NCBI GenBank assembly: GCA_029288485.1
Contig: JARIHC010000001.1
Span: 1-47,963, forward strand
Direction: 5' to 3'
Source: Candidatus Saccharimonadota bacterium
GTDB taxonomy: Bacteria > Patescibacteriota > Saccharimonadia > Saccharimonadales > UBA4665
Length of the DNA: 47,963 nucleotides
Shown here: one piece after another, positions 33,232 to 40,130 of the stretch
Layout of the letters: each line of letters opens with the position of its first letter
Position numbering within the stretch: position 1 is the first letter of the stretch
Made by a program: the position numbers and the translations under genes
Notes under the pieces: model-generated
What the model was told of the DNA's origin: nothing
Databases searched by the model: none
What the model saw: only the letters and a program-made list of their open reading frames with translations

Positions 33232-34053
33232 GTGTCAGAAACATCAACAGTCGAGCAGGCTAGAAATCCTAACATAGTAATCCGGCCGGTTCTTCCTGCG
33301 GATATAGAAGATTTACACCCAGTATTCGAGACCTGGATACGGGATCGTGATACTGGTGAGATTTTAACCCAAGAAATTGCCAAACTTGAAGAAGAAATTT
33401 TATCAAGCATCGATGATGATAACGAGCGAGAATATTTTGTCGCTGAAAATGACGCAGGCAAAGCTATCGGCATTATGGGTATGCAATCCCCGCCCTACGA
33501 TGACATAGTGTCCTTCGCCTCTACCCGTAATCCTATGGAAACTATCAACGCCTATGTGGCTAAAAGCGAGCGGTTAAGTGGTGCCGGTATAACGCTGGCC
33601 AAACATATCGAAAACCTTGCTACCCAACAGGGGTACACAGAACTATTGGTGAATAGCGGGCCGCGTTACAAAAACACTGGGTGGCCGTTCTGGACAAAGC
33701 TCTATGGTCAACCATCAGGAGTAGCGGTAGGATTATACGGACCAGGCGGTGATGCTATGGTTTGGCGCAAGTCACTTGGGCAAGCAGAAGAGATAATTAG
33801 TAGTTTTGACTTCGCTACAACACGAAAGCGGCGGCATGGATATTATGGCACACGTAGATGCTGGGCGGCTCTTTATAAAATTGCTACTGAGAATAACGAC
33901 TTTCCTTTGCAACCGACCGAAGAAGATTCAGCATCTCTTAAAGGCAATATAGGCTCTGCGCTTAGCTGGTTACAGGAAAAAGGGTTGGGCCAACACGCTG
34001 TGTATAGATTTGTGCTCGAGGAAATTCAAGAAGAAAGATCCATAACAGAATAG
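33232..34053 (+). CDS. GNAT-like acetyltransferase with an extra C-terminal domain, 273 aa
   Basis: Residues 15-170 resemble GNAT N-acetyltransferases (IVIRPVLPADIEDL start, EYFVAENDAGKAIGIMGM strand pair, then a helix LAKHIENLATQQGY followed by ELLVNSG). The acetyl-CoA loop (R/QxxGxG/A) is only loosely matched by ERLSGAGITLA. About 85 further residues (from 190) form an unrecognised basic-to-acidic helical domain. The GTG start is fixed by the promoter 6 nt upstream (leaderless). It is first in the run of small genes up to 37.5 kb. Confidence 0.7.
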   Translation: MSETSTVEQARNPNIVIRPVLPADIEDLHPVFETWIRDRDTGEILTQEIAKLEEEILSSIDDDNEREYFVAENDAGKAIGIMGMQSPPYDDIVSFASTRNPMETINAYVAKSERLSGAGITLAKHIENLATQQGYTELLVNSGPRYKNTGWPFWTKLYGQPSGVAVGLYGPGGDAMVWRKSLGQAEEIISSFDFATTRKRRHGYYGTRRCWAALYKIATENNDFPLQPTEEDSASLKGNIGSALSWLQEKGLGQHAVYRFVLEEIQEERSITE

Positions 34054-34094
34054 GTAAAATAGTTCCAATATCTACTCCGCTACGGCCCGCAAGA

Positions 34095-34123
34095 TTGACA
34101 ATTTATAATTCTTATGCTATTAT
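34095..34123 (+). promoter_or_regulatory. Promoter of the 75-aa gene
   Basis: TTGACA (34095-34100), 17 bp ending in TGC, TATTAT (34118-34123). An in-frame ATG at 34114 lies inside the promoter and cannot be the start. Confidence 0.8.
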
Positions 34124-34170
34124 TCAATTACCCTTTCGATAAAAATAAAGAAAGCAAAAGGAAAACAAAA

Positions 34171-34398
34171 ATGGCAACACCACAAGAAGCACTTCAAGGT
34201 TCTCAGGCCCAAACGGCACCAGCTGCATCTCCAGATGCTATCGATCCGGCTGCTCGAACTCCCCAATTTCTTACAGAAGTTAAACCAGCTACGGCGGCAG
34301 TTGTGCCAACACAGGCTGAGCGCACTCGCGCAGCTGAACCAGGCGCAAAAAAAGACGGTGCACAGCTAAAGAAACATCTAGGCGAGATAGCCTTTTAA
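34171..34398 (+). CDS. Hypothetical Ala-rich protein, 75 aa
   Basis: Low-complexity and probably disordered: Ala, Pro, Gln and Thr dominate, with a basic C-terminus (AKKDGAQLKKHLGEIAF). The start is ATG 34171, preceded by AAGGA at 7-8 nt and a 40-nt A-rich leader. An upstream in-frame ATG (34114) lies within the -10 region. No family is recognised. The same leader style recurs at the gene starting at 34909. Confidence 0.65.
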   Translation: MATPQEALQGSQAQTAPAASPDAIDPAARTPQFLTEVKPATAAVVPTQAERTRAAEPGAKKDGAQLKKHLGEIAF

Positions 34399-34492
34399 CT
34401 CCCGGTATTCGACTGCTTCCTAATCCAGCTTTTTGGCTTTGAAAGAGTTTAGAGAAAAAAATCCAGACTGCTTAAGCTAAGGCCTTTATAAA

Positions 34493-34521
34493 TTGACTTA
34501 AGCACAATTTTATGTTAAATA
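34493..34521 (+). promoter_or_regulatory. Promoter of the 107-aa gene
   Basis: TTGACT (34493-34498), 17 bp ending in TGT, TAAATA (34516-34521), then 7 nt to ATG. Confidence 0.75.
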
Positions 34522-34528
34522 CTATGTT

Positions 34529-34852
34529 ATGTCTGAAGTGGGCAAAGCTACATCTCAAGACCCGGAGTACCGCGGACTCGGCGGAAGGTTCGGAGTAATC
34601 AGTCGTCTTCGCTTAGGACGAACTGCTCTGGCCGTGGGCGGCGTTGAACTAGCTCTAGGAGCAGCTTCTGTGCTTATCGGTTCGCCCGACCCGCTTATAA
34701 TTGGCACAGCCGGCACCGCTTGGGTTAGCGGCGAGGTGCTGTATACGTTATACAACAACAGAAATCAGCCCCATGATCAGATACCCGGAACACTCGCTCC
34801 ATGCGTGTCTAGAGAAGACCCTGATCCGTCAAGCACATCCGTTGACATTTAA
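34529..34852 (+). CDS. Small membrane protein, 107 aa
   Basis: Two adjacent hydrophobic stretches (about 33-52 and 54-74, TALAVGGVELALGAASVLIG and LIIGTAGTAWVSGEVLYTLY) suggest a membrane hairpin; both tails are polar. No family is recognised. A leaderless mRNA is predicted from the promoter 7 nt upstream. The promoter of the next gene lies inside its last codons. Confidence 0.65.
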   Translation: MSEVGKATSQDPEYRGLGGRFGVISRLRLGRTALAVGGVELALGAASVLIGSPDPLIIGTAGTAWVSGEVLYTLYNNRNQPHDQIPGTLAPCVSREDPDPSSTSVDI

Positions 34853-34870
34853 GATGATTTGTGCTAGTAT
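34842..34870 (+). promoter_or_regulatory. Promoter of the 129-aa repeat gene
   Basis: TTGACA (34842-34847), 17 bp ending in TGC, TAGTAT (34865-34870). It begins within the preceding coding region. Confidence 0.8.
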
Positions 34871-34908
34871 ATAAGTAGTCGCTACGAAAATAAAAGGATA
34901 AAAACAAA

Positions 34909-35298
34909 ATGGACGAAGTAATAACACAATTAGCTGAGCATGGCGCGCCTGGAAAAGCCGCTCGCGAGCTAGGCGATTTAGTCGTGCAGGCAGAAGCTAC
35001 ACCGCCTCCTGCAGGCCAAGAAGGGGCTAAAGTACCCTACCATTTGCAAGCTCGTCTGAATTTAGCTAGCTCGATTGCCGAAACAAATCCGGCAAGCGTG
35101 CTTGATAGCAGCCAGGAGCTGCCCCCTGTCTCAGTAGCTGGGACTAGTGCTGATCTGGCTCCTACAAAGCCGCAAGGATCTTCAGCAATCTCTGCAGGTT
35201 CGAATGGTCGCGCCTCAGAAACTAAAGTCCCCTATCATTTGCAAGCTCGCATGCATCTGGACGGATCAAAAGCTTCCGAAGCCACAAGACTTAACTAA
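34909..35298 (+). CDS. Hypothetical protein with a duplicated motif, 129 aa
   Basis: The motif KVPYHLQARLNL (from about residue 42) returns as KVPYHLQARMHL (from about 106), separated by a Pro/Ser/Ala-rich disordered linker. The helical N-terminal 30 residues (TQLAEHGAPGKAARELGDLV) are distinct. The repeated motif looks like a short docking peptide. The start has AAAAGGA 8-9 nt upstream in an A-rich leader. No family is recognised. Confidence 0.65.
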   Translation: MDEVITQLAEHGAPGKAARELGDLVVQAEATPPPAGQEGAKVPYHLQARLNLASSIAETNPASVLDSSQELPPVSVAGTSADLAPTKPQGSSAISAGSNGRASETKVPYHLQARMHLDGSKASEATRLN

Positions 35299-35308
35299 GC
35301 GTGCTCTA

Positions 35309-35337
35309 TAGACAGTTAGTAGTATCTATGGTATGGT
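35309..35337 (+). promoter_or_regulatory. Promoter of the 127-aa/168-aa gene pair
   Basis: TAGACA (35309-35314), 17 bp ending in TGG, TATGGT (35332-35337), then 7 nt to ATG 35345. Confidence 0.7.
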
Positions 35338-35344
35338 ATTTGCT

Positions 35345-35728
35345 ATGTCCCATTATCCTACGAAAGAACAGACTTTACACGCAGCCGAAGTCATCGGCGA
35401 TATAGTTGATGCTCGCACCGCTTCGCCTTTCGAAGACGATAGCGGCGAATATGAGGTAGTGCATATCCCTCTTGAGACGCCTACCGTTATTGGCGGCAAG
35501 CACGCAGTAGCCCTAAGGATCGCTAAAGCTCTCAGCGGAGATTTAGAAGCCGTAGCAACTTACCACGCTGATGAAGATTGCCAAACTATGCCCTTGCGGC
35601 ATATCACTCTAGCAAAAGACGGCGAAGCCGAAGGAGTGTTCGACGGCACTATGGACGCCAACAGCTACCGCTTGCCAGCATCTTATCTGGTTGACCTGGA
35701 AGCTGATCTCGAGTCAGTGCTTGTCTAA
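35345..35728 (+). CDS. Hypothetical protein, 127 aa
   Basis: A small soluble acidic protein, probably mixed alpha/beta (helix at HAAEVIGDIVDA, strands at EYEVVHIPL, AVALRIAKAL). Unrecognised. The first in-frame ATG (35333) lies inside the -10 element, so the leaderless start ATG 35345 is chosen. It is followed after 15 nt by the 168-aa gene, which has a Shine-Dalgarno sequence and no obvious promoter, so the two form an operon. Confidence 0.65.
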   Translation: MSHYPTKEQTLHAAEVIGDIVDARTASPFEDDSGEYEVVHIPLETPTVIGGKHAVALRIAKALSGDLEAVATYHADEDCQTMPLRHITLAKDGEAEGVFDGTMDANSYRLPASYLVDLEADLESVLV

Positions 35729-35743
35729 GGTACGGGAGTAAGA

Positions 35744-36250
35744 ATGGCCTACTACAACCGTTTCAGAGGCGAACTTGGGCAAACCGTAGCAAATATCGCG
35801 GAGCGTCGCCAGACACTGATAGATAGCGCGCGAGGCCACGAGCCGGAAAATATCGATGAATTATTAGCAGCCAGCGAAGACCAAGAGTACGATTATGAAC
35901 TGGAATGGGTGGATGTGCCCAACCCGTGGCAACCCGCCGAAGGCGGCACTGTCACCGTAAGACCGATTCTTTTCTTATCGGCCGGCAACGCAGACCCAGA
36001 GCGAACGAAAGATCATAGCGATAAAGGTGTATGGCAGCTCGGTATAGAAGCTCGGTTACCTGACAATGAAGCCTGGTACATGGGTCATGTCACCTTCTTT
36101 TACGATGGCGGCAAGCCAAAATTTGAACCGGATATTAGTGTCAACATGTCGGCAACAGATCAGCCCAAAGTTACCTCAGTACCCTGGGAAAGTGCTGATG
36201 CCCAGCTTTTAGTTGAACTAGCTGAAGGCGCATTGGAAAACCAGCCTTAA
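35744..36250 (+). CDS. Hypothetical protein, 168 aa
   Basis: Residues 45-165 look like one compact beta-rich domain (YDYELEWVDVPNPWQPAEGG, TVTVRPILFLSAG, WYMGHVTFFYDGG). No family is recognised. GGGAG lies 6 nt before the ATG. It is second in an operon with the 127-aa gene. Confidence 0.65.
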   Translation: MAYYNRFRGELGQTVANIAERRQTLIDSARGHEPENIDELLAASEDQEYDYELEWVDVPNPWQPAEGGTVTVRPILFLSAGNADPERTKDHSDKGVWQLGIEARLPDNEAWYMGHVTFFYDGGKPKFEPDISVNMSATDQPKVTSVPWESADAQLLVELAEGALENQP

Positions 36251-36259
36251 ATTAGTAAT

Positions 36260-36288
36260 TTGTAATAATACTAATCTGATGGTATGAT
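36260..36288 (+). promoter_or_regulatory. Promoter of the histidine phosphatase gene
   Basis: TTGTAA (36260-36265), 17 bp ending in TGG, TATGAT (36283-36288), then 6 nt to ATG. Confidence 0.75.
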
Positions 36289-36294
36289 TTTGGC

Positions 36295-36771
36295 ATGTCA
36301 AAATTGGTTGTTCGACACGGCTTATCAGAGGCCAATGATAGAAATTCGGCCGCCTTCGGGCTTCCGGAGGCACCGCTTATGCCCAAGGGTCGCCAGCAAG
36401 CTCGAGATACCGGATTAGCCTTAGTAGCTACTTACGGTCTAGATCCTCAGTCCACTTCGGCTGCAGCTTCTGATATGTTAAGAAGCCAGCAAACGGCCGA
36501 AGTTGCCGGCTTTAGGGAAATCATAAGTTACGCCGTGCTTAACGAAGTCAACATTCCAAAAACACCTAAGCTAAAAGCAATTTTAGAGGCCTGCGAGATT
36601 GTACCGGAAGCCCGCGCAGCCGCGGAAGCTGTGCTCACTAATCCGCCAGCTGAACAAGTATGGTTTACGCACGGTTATCTAATTGCTGCTCTGTGTGAAC
36701 TGACCGGGGCTGATACCAGCGACCGGCGATTTATACCCAGCTTTGGAGAAGTTAGAGAGTTGTCGATTTAA
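36295..36771 (+). CDS. Histidine phosphatase superfamily protein (phosphoglycerate mutase-like)
   Basis: 158 residues. The RHG motif with the phosphate-accepting His is at residues 7-9 (VVRHGLSEAN), followed by LMPKGRQQARDTG, SDMLRSQQTAE (second Arg) and a late FTHGYL carrying the second His. The acidic catalytic region is short, so it belongs to the small branch of the family. The substrate is unknown. The promoter ends 6 nt upstream (leaderless). Confidence 0.85.
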   Translation: MSKLVVRHGLSEANDRNSAAFGLPEAPLMPKGRQQARDTGLALVATYGLDPQSTSAAASDMLRSQQTAEVAGFREIISYAVLNEVNIPKTPKLKAILEACEIVPEARAAAEAVLTNPPAEQVWFTHGYLIAALCELTGADTSDRRFIPSFGEVRELSI

Positions 36772-36793
36772 TCTGGCCATCCGGCCCTATATA

Positions 36794-36822
36794 TTGACAT
36801 TAACATAGGTAAATTATATACT
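36794..36822 (+). promoter_or_regulatory. Promoter of the 132-aa gene
   Basis: TTGACA (36794-36799), 17 bp, TATACT (36817-36822), then 6 nt to ATG. Confidence 0.8.
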
Positions 36823-36828
36823 TTTATT

Positions 36829-37227
36829 ATGAGTAAAGAGTTTTTTATGGAAGACGAGCGTGAATTAGAACGCCGTTTGGTTGATGAGGAAAACGCTCAA
36901 ATAGACGAAATTAATAGACAATCAGATGAACGACATCGGGAAATGGAGAGAATAACCGGCCGGTCCATACCAATGACTCCACACCTACCTCACGTTGCCT
37001 ATTCTGCGAGCAAACCCGGCTTTTCACCATTAGGCGAAGAAGTTGCTAGGCCAGAGGAAATGGATCCGTTTTCTGCACTCGAGCCCGGTTCTGCCAGGGC
37101 AAGATCTTACGCGCACGAAGAAGGCCCTTCTGGACGCCCCCGGTGGATGGAACCATTTTCTAAAGTTGATGTGTTGGGCAACCCTACTGTTTTTAGCGAA
37201 GGCTTCGACCCTATAAGACGCGGATAG
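36829..37227 (+). CDS. Hypothetical protein, 132 aa
   Basis: The N-terminal 45 residues are strongly charged and helical (EDERELERRLVDEENAQIDEIN), probably a coiled coil; the rest is Pro/Ser/Gly-rich and likely disordered. No family is recognised. ATG 36829 is chosen from the promoter position (leaderless); ATG 36847 is the alternative start. Confidence 0.65.
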   Translation: MSKEFFMEDERELERRLVDEENAQIDEINRQSDERHREMERITGRSIPMTPHLPHVAYSASKPGFSPLGEEVARPEEMDPFSALEPGSARARSYAHEEGPSGRPRWMEPFSKVDVLGNPTVFSEGFDPIRRG

Positions 37228-37251
37228 TTTCACCTCTAATTCGCCTCGTGG

Positions 37252-37280
37252 TTGACTTTTTATTATCTTTATGGTAATAT
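37252..37280 (+). promoter_or_regulatory. Promoter of the 60-aa gene
   Basis: TTGACT (37252-37257), 17 bp ending in TGG, TAATAT (37275-37280); leader of about 17 nt with GGAGGTGA. Confidence 0.75.
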
Positions 37281-37302
37281 TATAGTGTATTGGAGGTGAG
37301 TG

Positions 37303-37485
37303 ATGGAAAACCTTGAACGACAACCGATACCGCAAACACCAGTGACCAGCGATCCAGTAGAACTGGAACTGATAGCCATCCACGAAATCGCCTCCCACCC
37401 TGAACTCTTACAACTACAACTGTTGTGTATGGGCGGTTTGGCTGTAGCCTCATCTCTGGAGGCCGCCCTAGAAGACGATTCGTAA
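37303..37485 (+). CDS. Hypothetical protein, 60 aa
   Basis: Short acidic protein, helical in its second half (ELLQLQLLCMGGLAVASSLEAALED). It has the strongest Shine-Dalgarno sequence of the region, GGAGGTGA at 37292-37299, with GGAGG 6 nt before ATG 37303; the GTG just before it (37300) is too close. No family is recognised. Confidence 0.6.
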   Translation: MENLERQPIPQTPVTSDPVELELIAIHEIASHPELLQLQLLCMGGLAVASSLEAALEDDS

Positions 37486-37497
37486 ATTAGGTGCATC

Positions 37498-37728
37498 TCA
37501 GCTGTTCAGGCGCTGGTCTTTAGTAGGATCGTAACCTTCAACGGCACTACCGGCATTGGGCTCCCGCACATCTAAACCGGAATCATAGAGCTCTTCGCGT
37601 TGCAGTCCATTATCAGTTGAGGGGTGCGTATCATCAACCGCGGGGCCAGACGCCGGCCTAAAGGGTGTTTCGTTGTCCTCGGACAATTCTTCTTGCTTTT
37701 CTTCTTCGTTTAGATCGTCTGGCGGCAT
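37498..37728 (-). CDS. Hypothetical acidic protein, 76 aa
   Basis: Very acidic and probably disordered (DDLNEEEKQEELSEDNE at the N-terminus). The start ATG 37728 lies 7 nt after AAAGGAGG on the minus strand; an in-frame GTG at 37734 is too near that site. It is convergent with the 60-aa gene. No family is recognised. Confidence 0.55.
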   Translation of the reverse strand: MPPDDLNEEEKQEELSEDNETPFRPASGPAVDDTHPSTDNGLQREELYDSGLDVREPNAGSAVEGYDPTKDQRLNS

Positions 37729-37801
37729 ACACACCCCTCCTTTAATTGCACTGTTTGTAAAAGCAGCATAAACGACTTATTTAGCCGTCAACAGTAAGAT
37801 T

Positions 37802-38902
37802 TTATACCTTTATATATTCGCGAACTGGTTCTTGTTGCTGCAGTTTTTTGGTGTAAACAGTAATGGGTTTGAAGCGAAACTGGATGTGTGCAGCGTGAAT
37901 AGTACCGTTAGTGTTATCTGTAACCTTAACGATTTCTAGGGCATAACCGGTATTTATGATGCCTGATGTCTGGCCTGCCTTGAGCTTAGATATCTGAGCT
38001 GTTAAAGCAGGCGGCAAGCTGCGATCATTGGCTGTTATCGGTGCAGCGTACTGGCCGCCAGCGCCTTTAGTGGCCGCGTCGTCTGAAACTTGGGATGCTA
38101 ATTTACCGAAATCTGCTCCCTGCTCCAATTGGCTAAGTGCAGCCTGAGCGCGCTGGCCGGTGCCGTTGTCCAACTTAGCCACAACGGCCTGCTGCAGCAG
38201 CTGTTGGTGCAGTTCGCGTTTGAAATCGCCCTCGTTCCAGCCCCAGTATTCATTGAGCACATCTTGGAGCACGCGGTTACTGTTGCCTAAACGATTTTGC
38301 TGGCGCAGAAGAGTTATTTCGTCGTTAACGTCTTGATTGCTAACCGTAACGCCGTGTTCTTTAGCTAGTTGATTAACATACGCCGATTGAATAGCCGACG
38401 CAATAGCCTGCTCTTTGAGACGCTTGAGCTGGTTTTTGCCGCCCGGCGTTGAAAAGTTAGCGTGCTGCTGAGTGTGATAATAATGCATATTGCGTCTTAG
38501 CTCGAACAAGTAAGATTCATAACTAACCCAGTGACCGCCGGTTCTGGCCACCGGAAAGGGCACTACTTTGGTAACACCGTAAATGAAGCCGTTGGTGGCT
38601 TGGATTTTATACAGAGAAAACCCGCAGGCCAAGAAAAAAACTATAATCACCGCTAGCAAGATTAAGACGGAGTTGCGCACCACATGGTGCTTGGAAGAGG
38701 TCAGCGGATAGATATATTTACGGGCACTAGATAGAACTTCCTCGCGGTGCTCTTCCACTGTATCGCTGGTAATCCGCGGCACATCGCTCAGTGCTCTTTT
38801 AACCTTTTCCTCTGGCTGCTTGGCACGCTTAAGAGGTCGCCTAATAGCTGGTAGCTTAGGCTTCTTCAATTTCGGCGATGTCTTCGTCAACTTCTTCTTC
38901 AT
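37802..38902 (-). CDS. Membrane-anchored parvulin-type PPIase (SurA/PrsA-like), 366 aa
   Basis: A basic, Lys/Pro-rich cytoplasmic tail (1-75) precedes one membrane helix (about 77-97, VLILLAVIIVFFLACGFSLY). The extracytoplasmic part has a SurA_N-like helical chaperone region (130-245) and a parvulin rotamase domain (about 250-345: LSQLEQGADFGKLASQVSDD, LPPALTAQISKLKAGQTSGII, HAAHIQFR). It should help fold exported proteins, perhaps pilins. Its first 16 codons overlap the end of the PH-domain gene in another frame (47 nt). Confidence 0.85.
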   Translation of the reverse strand: MKKKLTKTSPKLKKPKLPAIRRPLKRAKQPEEKVKRALSDVPRITSDTVEEHREEVLSSARKYIYPLTSSKHHVVRNSVLILLAVIIVFFLACGFSLYKIQATNGFIYGVTKVVPFPVARTGGHWVSYESYLFELRRNMHYYHTQQHANFSTPGGKNQLKRLKEQAIASAIQSAYVNQLAKEHGVTVSNQDVNDEITLLRQQNRLGNSNRVLQDVLNEYWGWNEGDFKRELHQQLLQQAVVAKLDNGTGQRAQAALSQLEQGADFGKLASQVSDDAATKGAGGQYAAPITANDRSLPPALTAQISKLKAGQTSGIINTGYALEIVKVTDNTNGTIHAAHIQFRFKPITVYTKKLQQQEPVREYIKV

Positions 38903-39449
38903 TATCTTCGGTTGATGCTTTCGCGGGGAACTGTGTGGTAGTTATTCCTTTGTCCCGCAAAATACCCACGATTCGCTTCTGGATTTTGGCTGGGTGGCCC
39001 ACATTATGGATCGTTAAATCCCCTACATATGTCCGCATATGTATTGTACCAAATCCTAGCAGTGTTTCCTGTAATCCAGCTACCTCATAGTTAACAGATT
39101 GTATCTGCTGCAGCGATAGATCAGCGACAGCCCGGTGGAACAAACCTTTTTGAGTAATTTGAATAAACCGCTGGTCGGTAATTATAAATACACTGAAGTG
39201 CCAGCCTATCCAGCTGGGTGCGAAAATTAGCAAGCCCAGAACGATACCGCCAATCAAACCGCCAAAAAATAAGCCAAAGCCGAGGCCTGGATCAATCGCC
39301 GCTGGCAATACACCAACTAGAGGACCCAGCATGCCGAATACTAGACCCTTTCGCATTACAATCGGGTGCTTGCGAAATACGTATAATACTTCTTCGTCGT
39401 CAAACTGGTCGTCAAAGTACTTGTCGGGCTTGTTTGATTTATCAGCCAT
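38856..39449 (-). CDS. Bacterial PH-domain (DUF304-like) membrane protein, 197 aa
   Basis: Two close membrane helices (about 33-52 and 56-78) follow a short cytoplasmic start, then a bP-H domain (FSVFIITDQRFIQITQKGLF, DLSLQQIQSVNYEVAGL, GTIHMRTYVGDLTIHNVGHP). The C-terminus is a Glu/Asp-rich tail encoded by the stretch shared with the next gene. TACAAT preceded by TGA ends 6 nt before the ATG, so the mRNA is predicted leaderless; it begins just after the 3' end of tRNA-Arg. It is in an operon with the PPIase. Confidence 0.85.
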   Translation of the reverse strand: MADKSNKPDKYFDDQFDDEEVLYVFRKHPIVMRKGLVFGMLGPLVGVLPAAIDPGLGFGLFFGGLIGGIVLGLLIFAPSWIGWHFSVFIITDQRFIQITQKGLFHRAVADLSLQQIQSVNYEVAGLQETLLGFGTIHMRTYVGDLTIHNVGHPAKIQKRIVGILRDKGITTTQFPAKASTEDNEEEVDEDIAEIEEA

Positions 39450-39467
39450 AAGGATATTGTATCAATT

Positions 39468-39542
39468 TGGTGTCCCCGAGAGGAATCGAACCTCTATCTA
39501 CTCCTTAGGAGGGAGTTGTTTTATCCGTTAAACTACGGGGGC
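39468..39542 (-). tRNA. tRNA-Arg (CCT)
   Basis: 75 nt including CCA. Anticodon loop CTCCTAA between ACTCC/GGAGT gives CCT; T-arm GGTTCGATTCC; discriminator A. The acceptor stem GCCCCCG/CGGGGAC has a C2-A71 mismatch. Confidence 0.94.
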
Positions 39543-39552
39543 CCGCTTTGGT

Positions 39553-39572
39553 AGCGCGGCTTTAGCCGCGCT
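39553..39572 (-). terminator. Hairpin at the ndk stop codon
   Basis: AGCGCGGC, loop, GCCGCGCT: a perfect 8-bp GC-rich stem with the ndk TAA in its 4-nt loop. There is no U-tract, so it may be a processing or 3'-protecting hairpin between ndk and tRNA-Arg and not a true terminator. Confidence 0.45.
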
Positions 39573-40026
39573 CGTTTTCTTCGTAGACGTGAATGTATTC
39601 CGACTTATCGTATTCGAAAAGTTCATCGTCTTTAAAGAAACTGGCGACCTCGGCTTCGCCGCTTTTTTTAGAGTCCGAGGCGTGAATCAAGTTTCGGCCA
39701 GTGCCGGCAGCCAAATCACCCCTGATAGAGCCTGGCACGGCTTGGCGCGGATTAGTAGCGCCGACTAGCGTGCGCACAGCATCGACACACTCATAGCCTT
39801 CCCATGCCATAAGCACCACTGGCGAGCTTTTCATGAAGTTCTCCAGACCGGTGTAGAAATCTTTGTCGACATGCTCGGCATAGTGATTACGCAGCATGGC
39901 CTCATCTAAGCTGGCCATCTTTATACCAATAAGTTTTAAGCCTTTATTTTCTAAACGTTTGACGATTTCGCCGATTAAGCCGCGTTGGACGGCGTCGGGC
40001 TTGGCTATTATAAGTGTTTTTTCCAT
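39562..40026 (-). CDS. ndk: Nucleoside diphosphate kinase
   Basis: Balances NTP and dNTP pools by transferring the gamma phosphate through a phosphohistidine. The 154 residues hold the family start KTLIIAKPDAVQRGLIGEI, the phosphate-binding stretch VGATNPRQAVPGSIRGDL and the active-site His in NLIHASDS (usual: NIIHGSDS). The promoter TGGACG, 17 bp, TAGAAT (40061-40033) ends 6 nt before the ATG. tRNA-Arg follows on the same strand and is probably in the same transcript. Confidence 0.97.
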   Translation of the reverse strand: MEKTLIIAKPDAVQRGLIGEIVKRLENKGLKLIGIKMASLDEAMLRNHYAEHVDKDFYTGLENFMKSSPVVLMAWEGYECVDAVRTLVGATNPRQAVPGSIRGDLAAGTGRNLIHASDSKKSGEAEVASFFKDDELFEYDKSEYIHVYEENERG

Positions 40027-40032
40027 GCCTCT

Positions 40033-40061
40033 ATTCTAATCTAGCAAGAGGTTAACGTCCA
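40033..40061 (-). promoter_or_regulatory. ndk promoter
   Basis: Minus strand TGGACG (40061-40056), 17 bp, TAGAAT (40038-40033), then AGAGGC and ATG. Confidence 0.6.
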
Positions 40062-40130
40062 GCATCTTAGCGGCTAATCAAACTATTTAGCTGATTCGCG
40101 TCGCACAATGTTAATGATATACTATTGCTT

